A stretch of DNA of 64,000 nucleotides from Ditylenchus dipsaci (GCA_004194705.1 SADC01001324.1:372001-436000), one strand, 5' to 3'; counted from the stretch's first letter, positions 11,893 to 24,601 are shown. Translations and numbers: made by a program. Notes: generated from the letters alone by a model not told the origin.

Positions 11893-12484
11893 CAGTCAAA
11901 CCTCGTTAAACCGATATCCTTAAAGTTCGTTCCTTAAGCATAAGGTTCAAAAGTTGGGGTCAACCGTGTGAAAAAAAAGTTATGGCCACTTGAAAGTTGC
12001 CAAAAACCACAGGGGGGACAAAGCAATTTCGGTGGTTTTCGATAATTACTATATGGCCATTTTCGTCCGTCACAAAAAATGTCAACTTTAGGTCCCCCCC
12101 CCCCCCCCAAATTTGGCTTGGTACCTCCTTTTGTTTTTTCTTGAAAAATGCCTTGGTTCCCCTCGTCCAATAGAGTTATAATAATGTTGTGATCATGGTG
12201 ATCATGGTGATTATGGTTAACATGATCACCTTGAGCATGATCACCTTCAAAACGACAGGGGGTACCAAGGCATTTTCAAGAAAAAACAACAGGGGGGACC
12301 AAGGCAAATTTGGGGGGACCTAAAGTTGACTAGAGCCGGTTCAACACTTTTTAACCCAACTTTTTTTTGCTATTTTTGGAGTGACAAATCATATTTCGCA
12401 AAAAATTAAAAAAATTTAATTCAAAACGAGTCGGACCTTAGGCGAAGACGATTTTTTGGAGGTGGCGGTTAGACGAGGTTTGGC
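11893..12484. mobile_element. pogo-like MITE
   Basis: The left end CAGTCAAACCTCGTTAAACC and the right end (complement GCCAAACCTCGTCTAACC) lie between TA dinucleotides. The centre has a short run of GTGATCATG repeats near 12195-12245 and inverted GGGGGACC-type stretches. It ends about 95 bases upstream of the trehalase start. Confidence 0.7.
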
Positions 12485-12579
12485 TATAACTAGAGAGTGT
12501 GCAGTTTGTGTGATGACTGTAGAAGAATTTCAGTTTTACGTTAATTCAGTCTTATTGCAATTTATCTCAGTTTAGCTTT

Positions 12580-15500
12580 ATGTATTACTATAATTCAAGA
12601 GTGGTTTGGCTGATCTTTGTGCTAATTCCAATATGTTCTTCCTATTTAAACGCAAATATCCTGCCTCAACACCTAATGTACCGACAAAAAAGACAGCAGC
12701 AACCAGATGATGACTCCAGCTCCAGCAACGTACTGGTCACTCAGCCAACAGATCAAGGCAATCAAGTGAGCTTGCTTCTGAGAACAACAGACAAATTATC
12801 AACTCCGGTTTCAGGACTTGGCAATAGAGATGTGCGATGTGGAAAACAGCAATAATTCGTTCATCTACTGCTCAGGCAGGATATTAGCTGCCGCAATGGC
12901 ACACTATTTTCCCTACCCGACAGCAATGACTCAAAAACATTTGTGGACAAACCACTCAAATATGATGCCAGAGAAGTACTCGACAAATTCAACCAACAGT
13001 TTCCACCTCTGGAAAATGACACTGAAAGCATAACCAACATTGACCCTAAATTACTTGTGCAATTTATAGAGCAAAACTTTGAGCCAGAAACCATGAGCTC
13101 GAGAGGTTTGGAATGTTGAGTGTAGTTTAGTTTAAAAGTAAAGTGTGTGTGTGTTAAGTTGCGTCCTCAATGAGTGGAAAGAAAGTCCTCCATTGCTGGA
13201 ACTAATTAAGGATGATGCCCTCAGAGAATGGGCTATGGACCTCAACGTTGTCTGGAAGAATTTGTGCCGCCAAATGAAACCTGATGTTAGTTTCGCATCA
13301 ATATTTTCGGCTTGCTATTTTCTTCGTGTTTTAAAGACAATTGCTGGGTTATTACGCGGTTTAATTTAATGTTTCGGACAAAATTAGGATTTATTTCAAA
13401 AGTTGATTTGAATTTTGAAAGCGGGTACCTGGAAGGCTGGTTAAAAAAAACAATTTATTCTGCTTTTAAGGTTGAAGCCCATCCAGACAGATACTCCCTT
13501 CTTTACGTGCCTAGACGTTTTGTTGTTCCAGGTAAACAGGATTTTTAAAAGATTTTTAGAAAAAATAACTTTAAATTTTTAAGGTGGAAGATACAGAGAG
13601 TTCTACTGTGAGTCATAAAAGCCCTTCTTTTTTATATGACTACTTAGATTGGGATACTTACTGGACAATAAAAGGCTTATTAGTGTCAGGTAAGCAAAAA
13701 ATTTGTTATCACTCTTGAATTTAATAGACAATGGCAAAAAATACGTCGACAAAAAAGGAAATTACCGCCGAAAAAAATGTTTGTACGCCAGGAAAAAATA
13801 TTATCAGTTTCTTAGTTTCTCATATTGGATCCTAAAAACTGATGTCCATCTGAAAATCTATGAAGCTAAGCTTTTTTCTAGGGATGCACGAAATATGCAA
13901 AACATGATTGAAAACTTTGTACACATGGTCAATAAGTATGGGTTTGTGCCAAATGGAGGCAGGGTCTACTATTTACGGCGGTCTCAGCCTCCCCTTCTCA
14001 CAGCCATCCTCTATGAATACTACGAGGCGACCCATGACATTGAATTCATCAGGAGTGTTTTGCCAACTTTGGAGAGAGTAAATCACAAGCTTGTTGTAAA
14101 CAACCGTCTAGTTACAAAATTAGGAGCTAGAGTTTTGGGACACAAAAGAGCAGTCAAAGTGGAGAAGGGTGGCCAAATGCACGACTTGTACCAATATAGG
14201 ACAGAGAGCAATGTGCCTAGGTTGGTTTTTCATCGGGTTTGGAAATGGAAACAACAGTTTAGGCCGGAGTCATACAGAGAAGATATTACCTTAACTAAAC
14301 AGCTAACAAAAACTTCTGACAAACGACAGGTTTGGAGGGACATCGCCAGTGCTGCTGAATCAGGGTATGTTTACTGGACATTTCTGCGTGCTATGCATTA
14401 CTTTGCTCCGAGAAAACAAAACTAAATTTTGGACAGGACGCAATAGGACTAGCCTGTTTGCAATATCCATGGGCTTTATAGACTTATTAATCATGAATAA
14501 AATAGTTTCGATGAGGACGGATTTTTGTCGAACTAATTTTCTCGAGATGTTTATTTTGTCGATTTATCTGTCTCTAAATATATATGTTGCCCAATATTTA
14601 TATGAGTTGTTACCTTCTTAGATGGGACTTCAGTAGCCGGTGGTTGAATGACTCGTCCAAACTGTCTTCCATTCAAACTACCTCAATCGTGCCAGTGGAT
14701 TTAAACGCATTTATGTGTTGGAACTTCAACATACTCTCGTATCTCTTTGATGAAATAGGTAAATTAAACTACTTCTACTCCAATGTAATGCACTTTTCAG
14801 ATGACATGGACAAATCGTTGCATTACCAAAAAAGATACAACAGCTTCCTAATCGACTTCCAAAGGGTGTTCTATGTGAAAAATGCTAGCGGCTGGTACGA
14901 CTTCAACTTGAAAACCAAAGAGCACAACCTGGACTTCTATGCTTCTATAGCTATTCCCTGTTCACAAGGTGTTACCACTCTATCAATTTGGCTCAGTCCG
15001 AGAACATTTTCAACAGAATGGAAGAGTTGGGGGTGTTCAACTTTGCTGGAGGCATACCCACGAGGTAAAAATTCATATAGTTCAAGACAGAATAAGTTGA
15101 AAATTGGTTTAGCTTGAACAAAGACAGTGGACAACAGTGAGTCAAATTAAACTCATAAACATAATAACAAGTTTGTGATTGTGTTTATTTAGATGGGATT
15201 ACCCCAACGGATGGCCTCCGCTAAACCACATGATCATTGAAGGACTTAGAAGATCAGAGAACCCGATGTATGTTTAACTATGGAATATTACCAGGATTAT
15301 TGGGATGGCGCGTATAATCGCGTATACATATAACAGCTGCAGCTTTTCTCAAATCATGCTCCTCAGATTTTTTTACTGACTTAAAGTTTCTTCAGCGAAT
15401 TGAAAAAATTACCCCCTGAATTTCTGACTCCTTTTTATTGTGAAACTTGGTAACCGTATTAGTTTTTAGCATGCAGCAGAAGGCGTTTTGGCTGGCCGAG

Positions 15501-16101
15501 AAGTGGGTTCTTAGCAATTACAGAGGTCCGTCTTTATAATCCTCTTCTATCACACAATTTTATATTGCAGTGTACAAGGATACGCGCGGCAAGATGTGGG
15601 AGAAATACAATGTGATTGGAACGAAACCGCTACCTGGTGTAGGGGTGAATACAATGTTCAGGTTGGCCATGACTAAAATAAATTCTCGATCGAGATCGGC
15701 TTTTTTAGACCGGTTTTGGCTGGACTAATGGAGTAATCCTAGATTTGCTGGTTATCTACAGTGATCGAATGCACTTCCTAGGGTTAGCTGAAAATCCCGT
15801 TGGTTGATTTTAGGCTTCATATTTAACCGCGGATTAATCATTTGCAGGATGGCGTGGCAGAAGACGTGATTAACAATCCTGAACCATCCACCATACCTCC
15901 TAGACTGCTGATACCAGTAGGCAAGTCTGAGGATGGAGACAATGAAGGGGTGGTCAACTCAATGGTCAAAACATGGTGAGCAAACATGCAGAGGTTAGGA
16001 CAATGACATCAGCAGTGGCTTCTCCACTCTATGCATATTCAAGTGGTCTGGCACTACTATTGTCAGTGTTGTGTATAGGCTTCTTTAAGTTTACGTTGTA
16101 A
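12580..16101 (+). CDS. TREH: Trehalase (GH37), predicted secreted or membrane-anchored
   Basis: Hydrolyses trehalose to glucose outside the cell. The ATG at 12580 starts a signal peptide ([14 protein letters not shown]). The early exon encodes IYCSGRIL and [13 protein letters not shown]. Further exons: about 13160-13285, 13470-13531, 13584-13607, 13648-13689, about 13882-14364, 14622-14758, about 14782-15064, 15113-15136, 15193-15267, 15480-15525, about 15571-15681, about 15698-15769 and about 15847 to 16101. Signature 1 ([15 protein letters not shown]) is split over three exons, one of 24 nt. [35 protein letters not shown] and [11 protein letters not shown] follow, then GFGWTNG. The C-terminus ends in a hydrophobic stretch ([14 protein letters not shown]), possibly a GPI signal or membrane anchor. 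One-base slips occur near 12810, 12902, 14960 and in a G run near 15645. Exon 5 to 6 does not join cleanly. Confidence 0.93.
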
Positions 16102-16213
16102 TTGTGCCGAGTGGGATATGGATATGGCTTGATTGTATATTTGACCTCTATTGCTGGCACAGAGAGATTTTGTCGCTTCTGTCTCATTTCGTTTGCTACT
16201 TTTATGGGTAAAA

Positions 16214-16585
16214 TATCAACTACCGGCCCTGAATGAATTTTTTTTGAAATTTGATCAAAATCGTTAATTTCAAAGCAAAAGTTTCTGGAAAGTCGACCCT
16301 AGTACCAAAATCTTATCCTGAATCCGAATCCGTTGAGATCAGATCAAAATAATTTTTATGGGCTGATATATAGCTATTTGAGTAGATAAACCAAGAATTT
16401 GTCACCACTTACCTATTTTAGTAGATATCTCAGTCTATAAACATATTTTGATCTGATCTCAACGGATTCGGATTCAGGATAAGATTTTGGTACTAGGGTC
16501 GACTTTCCAGAAACTTTTGCTTTGAAAATTAACGATTTTGATCAAAATTTTCAAAAAAAAATTCATTCAGGGCCGGTAGTTGATA
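16214..16585. mobile_element. Foldback MITE, CCGGCCCTGAATGAA type
   Basis: Two nearly perfect inverted arms of about 140 bases begin TATCAACTACCGGCCCTGAA and meet in a short loop near 16380. The outermost TA dinucleotides could be a target duplication. No coding sequence. Confidence 0.7.
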
Positions 16586-16663
16586 GCCGTCCCTTTTATG
16601 ATCCAACAGGTTTGCACACATGATTGTGCATGCCAATTTTTATTTATACCAAAAAGACGCAAC

Positions 16664-16995
16664 TTCAAAGGACCATGATTTTTGCGCGCACCGGCATGTC
16701 CATAATTTGAATTGGCGAGGGAGAAGTTCTCCTTCGTATCGCACTTTACTCTTTCGAGTAATTCGAAATAACTCAAAAGAGTAACGTGAGAGACAAAAGA
16801 GGACTGTCCCCTACCAATTCAAATTATGTGCATTCCGTTGCGCGTGAAGACTTTGGTCTTTTAAAGGGGCATGCCCACGTTAATAAGAGGTGGTGCCCGG
16901 GAATTCAAATTTTTTCCGAATGATTAAACTTTTTTTTCCTAATCATTGAACTTCTGTACGGATTCGAAATTCTAGGCCTTGTATGCCCCTTTGAA
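16664..16995. mobile_element. Two abutting TTTAAAG MITEs
   Basis: The first has GACCATGATTTTTGCGCGCA at its left and a complementary right end (GACTTTGGTCTTTTAAAG). The second starts from the same TTTAAAGGGGCATGCCC at 16859 and ends with GTATGCCCCTTTGAAA near 16995. The same two families abut at 52317-52755. Confidence 0.65.
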
Positions 16996-17606
16996 AAATA
17001 AAAAATGAAACAAAAGCGACGAAATGTCTACGAACCATTTTCTGTGTGCTTGGCTTGTTCTTTAACACCAGTTATATGTTTAAATATTTTCGGAAGTACT
17101 ATGGCGCGAGAACGAAGGAAGAAGCGGGTGCTTATAATAGTACAGGTTGTAATTCTCATCCTTGTTCTCGTCCGCAATTAAAATCGATTTGAAAGTCCGA
17201 GGAGAATGTGAAATTTGTTCTGTTGTGTACAATATTTTCGGCAATATCATCGAAGATACTATCTTTCGTTCTCATACGGGATTCAATTGGCCCATCGGAA
17301 TATGCATAGTAATTCATTCTCATTCTGGCGCCATTGTACGCATAATGTGAGGCAAGTGCATTAAAATTTACTGGTGTTGTTTTCTTATATATAAGGCTGT
17401 GATTGATTTCGCTTGTATCAAGCTATTTGTAGCTACCCTTGATATATAGCTACCCTCGATTTGAAATTACACAATAGATTATTTTTAAAATAAGGTTTGT
17501 CGGCAGATGCTTTGAAATTGCTAGTGACTTTTAGATTAGATATTACATTCTATTTATTTTTATATATTTTACGTAATGCTGGAGAAGTTTCGTAAAAAAA
17601 ACCCAC

Positions 17607-20600
17607 CCGTTGAAACTCGGATATAGCTGAAGCCAAAATAGCATATGCTGCTTTGGACGACGGATTTCCAACCATGCGACAAATGTCTGTCCTGTCTACA
17701 AAGGCTGTGTCCTAAAATATATTGAAAGATTGCAAAATGTGGCAAAAAGGCTGCCAAAAGGTATACCAGAGCAGCAGAAATGTTGGAAGTGGCCAGAACT
17801 AGCACATTGGGGAATCTGCATGCAAAATCTTTGTCTCTGCTTGCTACTTTGAAATTAATCACCACCTTTTTATTTTATCCAATTGAGTAAGCACGGCGTT
17901 GACCGCTCTCACAGAGTCTGAAATAACCCTGGTCTTTTGAAATTTAACAGAAATTTTCAAACCAGATGGATCAGAACCACTGAAGGCTGCATTCCTGCCA
18001 TAGTCAGGCTTTCTACCTCATCGATCAGCACAAACACCAGCCAATTGGAATGGGAAGCCAGCTCTTCAATCTCTTCGAACAATTTTCCAATCAGCTTTCC
18101 GCTCTGTAATTTTCGACATTTACAAAAGAAGTCAAGTGGGTAACAACCTCAGAAAACCACTTGGAGAAAAGACTGTGACTATTGACCTCAACGAATATAG
18201 AGCGCTTGTATCTGTTAGATAGGCGAATGGACAGACGTTGTGCCAGGGCTTTGCAAAGACTAGTCTTTCCTACAAGGCGACAAGTAAATCAAGTTTGGAG
18301 TAAGAAATAAGACAAAAATCAATTACCTGTGCCTGGAGGACCTACAAGTAAGATAGCTCATATACGTTAAAATTAGCAATGAAATTTTGGACGCTATTTG
18401 GTTTTAAAACCCCAACCCTCCCCCTCAATAATTTTTAGAGTTACCCAAAAATACCATTTTTGAATTTTTAAAGCTGATTTTAGCAATAGCCAGGCCTTCA
18501 GCCTAAGGCCTGTGGCCTAAGCCTAAATTATTGGAGGGGGCGTGCTAAAACCGAGTAGTAGTGCTTAATCGAATCTATTTGGACTGTTGATTATATATTC
18601 GTTTGCGTTTTATTGGAGTGTGTTATAACTGGCAAAAATATTGATGGGTGTAAACCGCATTTTCATTGTCACTGCCATAAGGTTGTCATATGACCGTAAA
18701 ACTGCTTACTCTTTGTATGTGAGTATTAAACACTTACCATGCAGAAGGATCAACCGATTGATGGATAAGACGTTCGTGTTGGCTCCCCTATCGGATAAGC
18801 GCAATAAAGCATAAGCATAGGAAAGTAACTAAACAGATTTGTTAAAAATAGTTATTATTTAAAAAGGTTAGAGTGCAAAATGACCTCGCTTTTGATGTCA
18901 TCGTCATAAACCAGTGCCTCCCATAAATCCTCAAACTCTTTGCAGGGCATTTCATAGCTGTAAAAGATGCTATTTATTTGAAATTTTCAAACAAGCTAAA
19001 TTTTACTGGTGTGAGCCGATGGACAACCCAGACGACTCATCCGTGCCATTTCCATTGACCGACAAGTCTTGAGCCATAGGACCAAAGTCTTTGACCACAT
19101 AGATGTGCACTTTGCTCAGCTTTAAGTCTTCCTGTGCCAGGCTCAATCGCTGAAAACAAATTATTGTGTAAATTCATCCTCTATATTTAGTAAACCAACT
19201 TACATTACCATCTGGCTGTTTGGAGCAACTGACCACAATTCTATCAGCGACCAAAGCCAGAGAATCATCTTCCACATTGAAGGCTTTCCAATTAAATATA
19301 TTCTGCACACCACTTAAATAATTTTTGAAGTGTTCGCTCTTTTCTACAGTTCCATGACTACTAAAGTGTAAGGTGTTAAACTTTTTAACCTCATAAAACG
19401 GCACTTATTGGGTTGGGGGGCGGGTTTTTCACTTATTTAAAAATAGTGTTTAAATGACTCCTAAGTAATTTTTATATGCTTAAAACGATAAAAAAGTTAT
19501 TTTCTGACATTTTTCCACACAAAAATGGATTTTTAGAAAAAACTTTTTTTTTGACCAAAGCTTGACTTTTTGCCTTGGTCCACCAAGGCAATCCAACCTG
19601 AAAGGGTACCTGGATTAGAGTTGTGAAATGGACATATGTCCAGGCATATGTCCGGACATATGCCCGGACATATGTCCGGACATTTTAGAAAATGTCCCGT
19701 TAACTAAAAATCGGACATTTTCTTGTTGTTTTTGTCTCAGCTATTATTTTATTACTCTTAGTCCGACATAATCATTCTTCACTTCTGCTCACTGAAATTC
19801 TGCTAATTTCTGCTTATAATTATGTTTCAGGTTGCCATGTCTAAGCCTCAAACAGGATATCATGAAAGGATGGTTTGCTTTCGATTTCTAATGTTTTTAT
19901 TTTTTCAGTTGTCCGAGGCGGATATCCACCTGGCCAGGTGGTACCCACCACGAGGTTTGGGATTTCGGTGACTTCAATCGCAATTTTAGTTTTAACAAAC
20001 GCAATTCTGCACACGATTTTGCCTATGATGGCATAGCTCTTTTTTAGATTTAGATTTTTTTTCAAAATTTTTCAGGTACTCCAGGTACCTGAAACACCTG
20101 AATAACAGTATTATTAGATTCAATCTATTGAATGAATTTGAATTTTTGTTAAATGATATCGCAGAATAGTCTTGTTTGTCCTTGGTTGATGTCAATAAAG
20201 CTTATTTCTTCTCTTTCTTGGTCTTTATCTTATTATAAGACATATTTACTCGGGTTAACAGAAAATGTCCGGAAATGTCCGAATTTCGGACATATGTCCG
20301 GACATATGCCCGGACATATGTCCGATTTGAAAATTTCCGGACATTTCCACAACTCTAACCTGGATACCACAAAAAGATGGAATTTGAACATAGTTTTGTT
20401 GACTGGGGCCTACCGCATAAAGAAACTCTGGTATGCATACATTTTTATGCATCCAGAGTCACTTACGAGTGATTTGCATCTAAGGTATGTGGGTGTGCGC
20501 ATCTCAACCCCAAGCAACCAAGCCCCCTGCGCCCCCGAAGGGGGCGCAGGGGCTTGGTTGGTTAGAGATGCGCGCACTCACTTACCTTAGACATAATTCC

Positions 20601-21067
20601 GAGTTAGACTCTTGATTAAAAATGCATAAAGAGACTCTTTTTGCCCAGCTCCAGTGACCAAAACGGGGTAGAATACCTTAATACAAGGAAATTTGCCTTG
20701 GTCCCCAAGGCAAAAAGTAAAAAAAAAAATTCCAAAAATACCATTTTTTGTGTGGAAAAATGTTAGAAATTGACTTTCTTATCATTTTAAGCATATAAAT
20801 ATTACTTAGGAGTCGTTTAAACACTATTTTTAAATAAGTGAAAAACCCGCCCCCCCCCCAACCCAATAAGTTGCCATAAAACACCGACCTCAAATATCGA
20901 GCATTCCTAAGCCTGACCTCTACATGAACAAGAGCAGATTCGCCTGTGGGTTCACACCCATTACTAACCACTGCCAAATCTACATCCATTGTGGAATTGT
21001 TGAATGAAGGAGGAATTGGCTTAGACGGTTGATTGTCCAGTCCATTAGCTTCTACTCCAATCTCCAT
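17607..21067 (-). CDS. TRIP13: PCH2/TRIP13 AAA+ ATPase, disrupted by a transposon
   Basis: TRIP13 remodels HORMA proteins in the spindle checkpoint and meiosis. Exons, 5' to 3': 21067-20876 and 19399-19204 (one exon split by a transposon), 19149-19007, 18957-18885, 18828-18738, 18341-18327, 18269-18148, 18103-17964, 17917-17866, 17815-17767, 17711-17607. The N-terminus carries ALVHVEV; then [24 protein letters not shown], Walker [30 protein letters not shown], Walker [29 protein letters not shown] (sensor 1) and [10 protein letters not shown] one-base slip lies near 18005. The last 100 or so residues of the family, including the GxxLRKLP sensor-2 region, were not found downstream. The insertion has no GT-AG at its edges, so it cannot simply be spliced out. 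Confidence 0.9.
18327..18341 (-). other. TRIP13: 15-nt microexon coding Walker A
   Basis: The microexon GTCCTCCAGGCACAG lies between acceptor TTGTAG and donor GTAATT. Joined to CTGCATG before it and GAAAGACT after it, it reads GPPGTGKT. Its phase and sequence fit the P-loop exactly, so the call is strong despite the size. Confidence 0.85.
19400..20875. mobile_element. GGCACTTATTGGG element inside TRIP13 exon 1
   Basis: Ends GGCACTTATTGGG and CCCAATAAGTTGCC match the element at 9802-10517. CATAAAAC at 19392-19399 repeats as (C)ATAAAAC just after the right end, an 8-bp duplication with a one-base ambiguity. Reading across the excised site restores an uninterrupted coding frame (SVFYEVKKF). A hAT element is nested at 19616-20357. 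Confidence 0.85.
19616..20357. mobile_element. hAT MITE with GGACATATGTCC repeats, perfect TSD
   Basis: The target duplication ACCTGGAT lies at 19608-19615 and 20358-20365. Ends are TAGAGTTGTGAAATGG and the complement of CCACAACTCTA. Both ends carry repeats of the palindrome CCGGACATATGTCCGG. It is inserted in the element at 19400-20875, giving three nested levels with the host exon. Confidence 0.88.
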
Positions 21068-21741
21068 GGCCGACGTTTATAGTAACTATGTAATAAGAAG
21101 GAAATCTAAAACACGGATAATACTTTTTCTGGCCGCATACTTCTTGGGGATTAAAAATCAATGGACATAAATGAAAATTCTGTGGCAACTTTTCAAATAT
21201 TGTGTGGACAGAATATTGTGTGCAGTATAATACCATGACAGATATGGTGTGGATAATACCATCCCTGAAACATTCAATAATCGGTGAATATTCAGGCACA
21301 AATGAACAGGTTAATTTATTTCTCAAATTTGAACTTGAATTTTGGCGCAAATACTTAGAAGTTGAAAGAACAAAATTATTTGATTGTAAATTTGTGTAAA
21401 AACGAGCATACTACTGACTTGGTCTACCAAATTTAAGAAGTCCTGCATTCAAAATCGTAAGAGAAAAATAGAAACAAGCCTAAAATTTGTATGCACACTA
21501 AAATTGTTTTTTATGTAAAAATCCTAAATATTTTTTAATTTTAGTGCAAAAAATATTTTATTTGCCATGGAAACGGATGGTCAGCAGAGGCACAGGTCGA
21601 CACAATGCATAAGTTGAGATTTCAATGTTAATACGGAAAGAAGACTAATCATATTGGCCTCAAGAATATCATTTGCCAAACATCAGTTTTTCATTTTTGG
21701 TCTTGCTGGTCGTATTTTTCGTACTTTCTGCTCCACCGCAA

Positions 21742-23865
21742 ATGGCCAATAACAAATATGGACTGGTGCTTGCTCTACATCTGCTTATCATCTTTCTGGA
21801 TCTGTGCTTCAATACTGCCTCTGTTTTATTTTTCGAGCAGAGCACTGTGCAATTGATGCTCTTCATGTGAGTTGGTCAATCCGGAATGAAAATAAATTCA
21901 ACCCAGGGTTGCGGACTCAAAATTTTGAAAAAAGTAAATTAGGCTCAAAAAAAGTTTAAATTGGTTATTTTTCGTCAAGAGATGCCATTTCATCCAGTGC
22001 TTATTGACTTTTAAGCACCAAAAAATACACTCCGTATCATAAGTATAGACGCACCCATATTTTGTGATATTTTAGCGATTTTTGACTAAAAGTGAGAAAT
22101 GTTTTAATATAACGAGATACATTTAGGCGAAAAAACATGTTCTGGCGCAAAAACCAAGTTAGAAAGCGCAAGAAAATAATTTGTAGTTGGGAACATTGAA
22201 ATCATACGTATCATAAGTATAGACGCAGTTCGGTTTGTAATGCGCCGCTCGATGTTTTCATTTATTTTGAAGCAGATATCATCTTACTTCTGGTTCGTTC
22301 ATGAAAACGTCGATTCCTAGTCAAAATAAAGGAAATCTAAAGAAAATGACTGTTTAGTTTCATAAATAATAGCTTTTCTCAAAAATGTCGATGAAAAGAT
22401 GAAATCCATTGCATGATTCAAAAGCTCTTTGATTTCTCTACATAATGACATGTTGACTGTTGTTTTATAAAAATACAGGGCTGAGAAACGGACGGTTGAA
22501 TTTCGACAAGACAAAACAGGCAAAAAAAAAAAAAAAAGTTTTATAAAAATACAGGGCTGAGAAACGGACGGTTGAATTTCGACAAGACAAAACAGGCAAA
22601 AAATAAGGCAAAAAGAGGGGTTTTTTACTTTCTTAACTTCAACCGTCCGTTTCTCAGCCCTGTATTTAACTGTATTTATAAAACAACAGTCAACATGTCA
22701 TTATGTAGAGAAATCAAAGAGCTTTTGAATCATGCAATGGATTTTATATTTTCATCGACATTTTTTGAGAAAAGCTATTATTTATGTGACTAAACAGTCA
22801 TTTTCTTTAGATTTTCCTTTATTTTGACTAGGAATCGACGTTTTCATGTTGATGGTCATAACTTTTCTTAGAATGATCAAAAAAATAAGTTTGACCTACC
22901 AAATTGTAGCCGAGACAGAGTCGAACCAGAAATAAGATGATATCTGCTTCAAAATAAATGAAAACATCGAGCGGCGCATTACAAACCGAACTGCGTCTAT
23001 ACTTATGATACGTCTGATTTCAATGTTCACAACTAGAAATTATTTTCTTGCGCTTTCTAACTTGGTTTTTGCGCCAGAACATGTTTTTTCGCCTAAATGT
23101 ATATCGTCATATTAAAACATTTCTCACTTTTAGTCAAAAATCGCTAAAATATCACAAAATATGGGTGCGTCTATACTTATGATACGGAGTGTATTTTGAC
23201 GTAAAATCTCAAAAAATAAAAAATATTTCTGGTCCAAAAAAAGTTCAAATCTTTTTTAAAAGTACATTTCGATACCTTGATCTAACCATATTTTCAGCCT
23301 ACAGGACACTTTGATTGTCATGGCCATCATAGTGATGGCAATTATGTTTTCCTCTACTTTTATTTTTCAAGCCGGCCTCATTTCTGTTCTCCTTAAAAGG
23401 TTTGCAGCCACAATTGTAGTGAGCATTGCCTACTTGTTTGCATCCATATTCCTGCATATATTTAGTTTGGTTAGTATCTTTGGTGAAACACAGAACTCGA
23501 CTGTATAAGACTACACAGTATTCAGCAAACTGTACTAATTCGGTTTAGCCCACACTCCCATTTTTTGCTTTCGTGACTCAATTTGCACAATTTTTTTAAA
23601 CAACGTATATTTTTTATCATTTTCCATTTTTAGTCGTGTTTTAGTCGTGTTCTTGCTTTTTTGTGTGCTCCAAGATTTTGTTTTCAGGTTTAAATTCGTG
23701 AAAGATTTAAGTTCAAGAGAAGGCACAAGCAAGAATATGGCACACATCGTTCTCTTTTTAAAAGCTATGTCTCTGATTTTGTATGGCGCCAAAAGTTCGG
23801 TGGAAATGATATTATGTTCTTTTTATGGTCACAAATTGTTGACTTGTATCTATGTGAATAAATGA
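21742..23865 (+). CDS. TMEM138: TMEM138, ciliary transition-zone membrane protein
   Basis: TMEM138 is a four-pass membrane protein needed for cilium assembly. Exon 1 is 21742-21866; the ATG giving MANNKYGLVLALHLL aligns with the known start. Exon 2 starts at 23298 and joins in phase to give VQLMLFILQDT, followed by FIFQAGLISVLLKRF and a third hydrophobic segment, ending near 23469. Exon 3 (about 23688-23865) gives MAHIVLFLKAMSLILYGAK and the C-terminus, with stop at 23863-23865. The exon 2/3 junction is uncertain: the nearest donor and acceptor do not keep frame. Intron 1 (1.4 kb) holds a mariner-like palindrome. Presence of this gene implies a species that makes cilia. Confidence 0.85.
22028..23191. 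mobile_element. Palindromic Tc1/mariner-like MITE
   Basis: Ends CACTCCGTATCATAAGTATA and its complement are flanked by TA at 22026-22027 and 23192-23193. Almost the whole 1.16 kb is an inverted repeat centred near 22600, with a small direct duplication and an A run near 22525. Each arm has the same open stretch, which is palindrome content and not a gene. Confidence 0.85.
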
Positions 23866-24601
23866 AAGATGTTTGTCGCATCAAAGAAAAATAAAAATAA
23901 AAAATGGGGGTGTGGGGCTAAACCGAATTAGTACCCAGCAAACATTTGCTGAATACTGATCACAAAGATTTAAATTTCTACTATTTTATTTGTCACTAAT
24001 TTTTTTTATCTAAACACATGGAAATTTCACTGAAAATTATACTTTTTAGAAAGTTCTCAACAGGGGAAACCCAACATTTTTATCATTTTATATTTCAATT
24101 TTTTTTATCATTTTATGGCTTAAGCTTAGGCTTAGGCTTAGCAATGTCTTAAGGCTAGCTTCCAATCTCAAAATTTTGAAATAAACTACATTTGGCTAAA
24201 TAAAGTACAATTCGTTCATTTTTCATCAAAAGTGCCATTTCATCCAGTGCCTGATGAGATTTGAGCAGCGAAAATAAAGATTTTGATGTAAAATCTTAAA
24301 ATTTCTAAAAATTTAGGGTGTCAAATAAAGTACAAATCTTTAAATTAAGTACAGATGAGAACCGTGCATAAGTTAATAATTTTCAGAGAGAGCGTTGGGG
24401 GCTGAGAAGCACTACAGTTGGCCCACCTATATAACCGTGATGTATACAACTCAGAGAATAGGTTAAATTTTTTATAATCAACGCATAAAACATCAAATAA
24501 AGCAATAGTTATTAAATTAAGTGGCCATTCTATACTATTTTATGTACAAGCGCACAATTTTGCTGTTGAGCAATCCCAAATTTCACAAGGACTCCGAATG
24601 G
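23866..24601. other. Intergenic, degenerate repeats only
   Basis: Contains a decayed copy of the repeat with the phrase ATTTCATCCAGTGC (24230-24350). No gene recognised. Confidence 0.4.

Larger units (their letters stand above)
16102..17606. other. Intergenic between trehalase and PCH2
   Basis: Holds a foldback (16214-16585), a TTTAAAG MITE pair (about 16664-16995) and an open stretch on the minus strand at about 17154-17352 of unknown status. The PCH2 C-terminal exons expected here were not found. Confidence 0.5.

Noticed and set aside
9802..20875. The 9802 and 19400 elements as a pair flanking a mobile trehalase-TRIP13 unit
   Set aside because: Each has its own different 8-bp duplication (AGACCATT and CATAAAAC), so they are independent insertions.
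22317..22793. Two open frames sharing TVNMSLCREIKELLNHAMDF
   Set aside because: They are the two arms of the mariner-like palindrome read from opposite strands, with no transposase motif.
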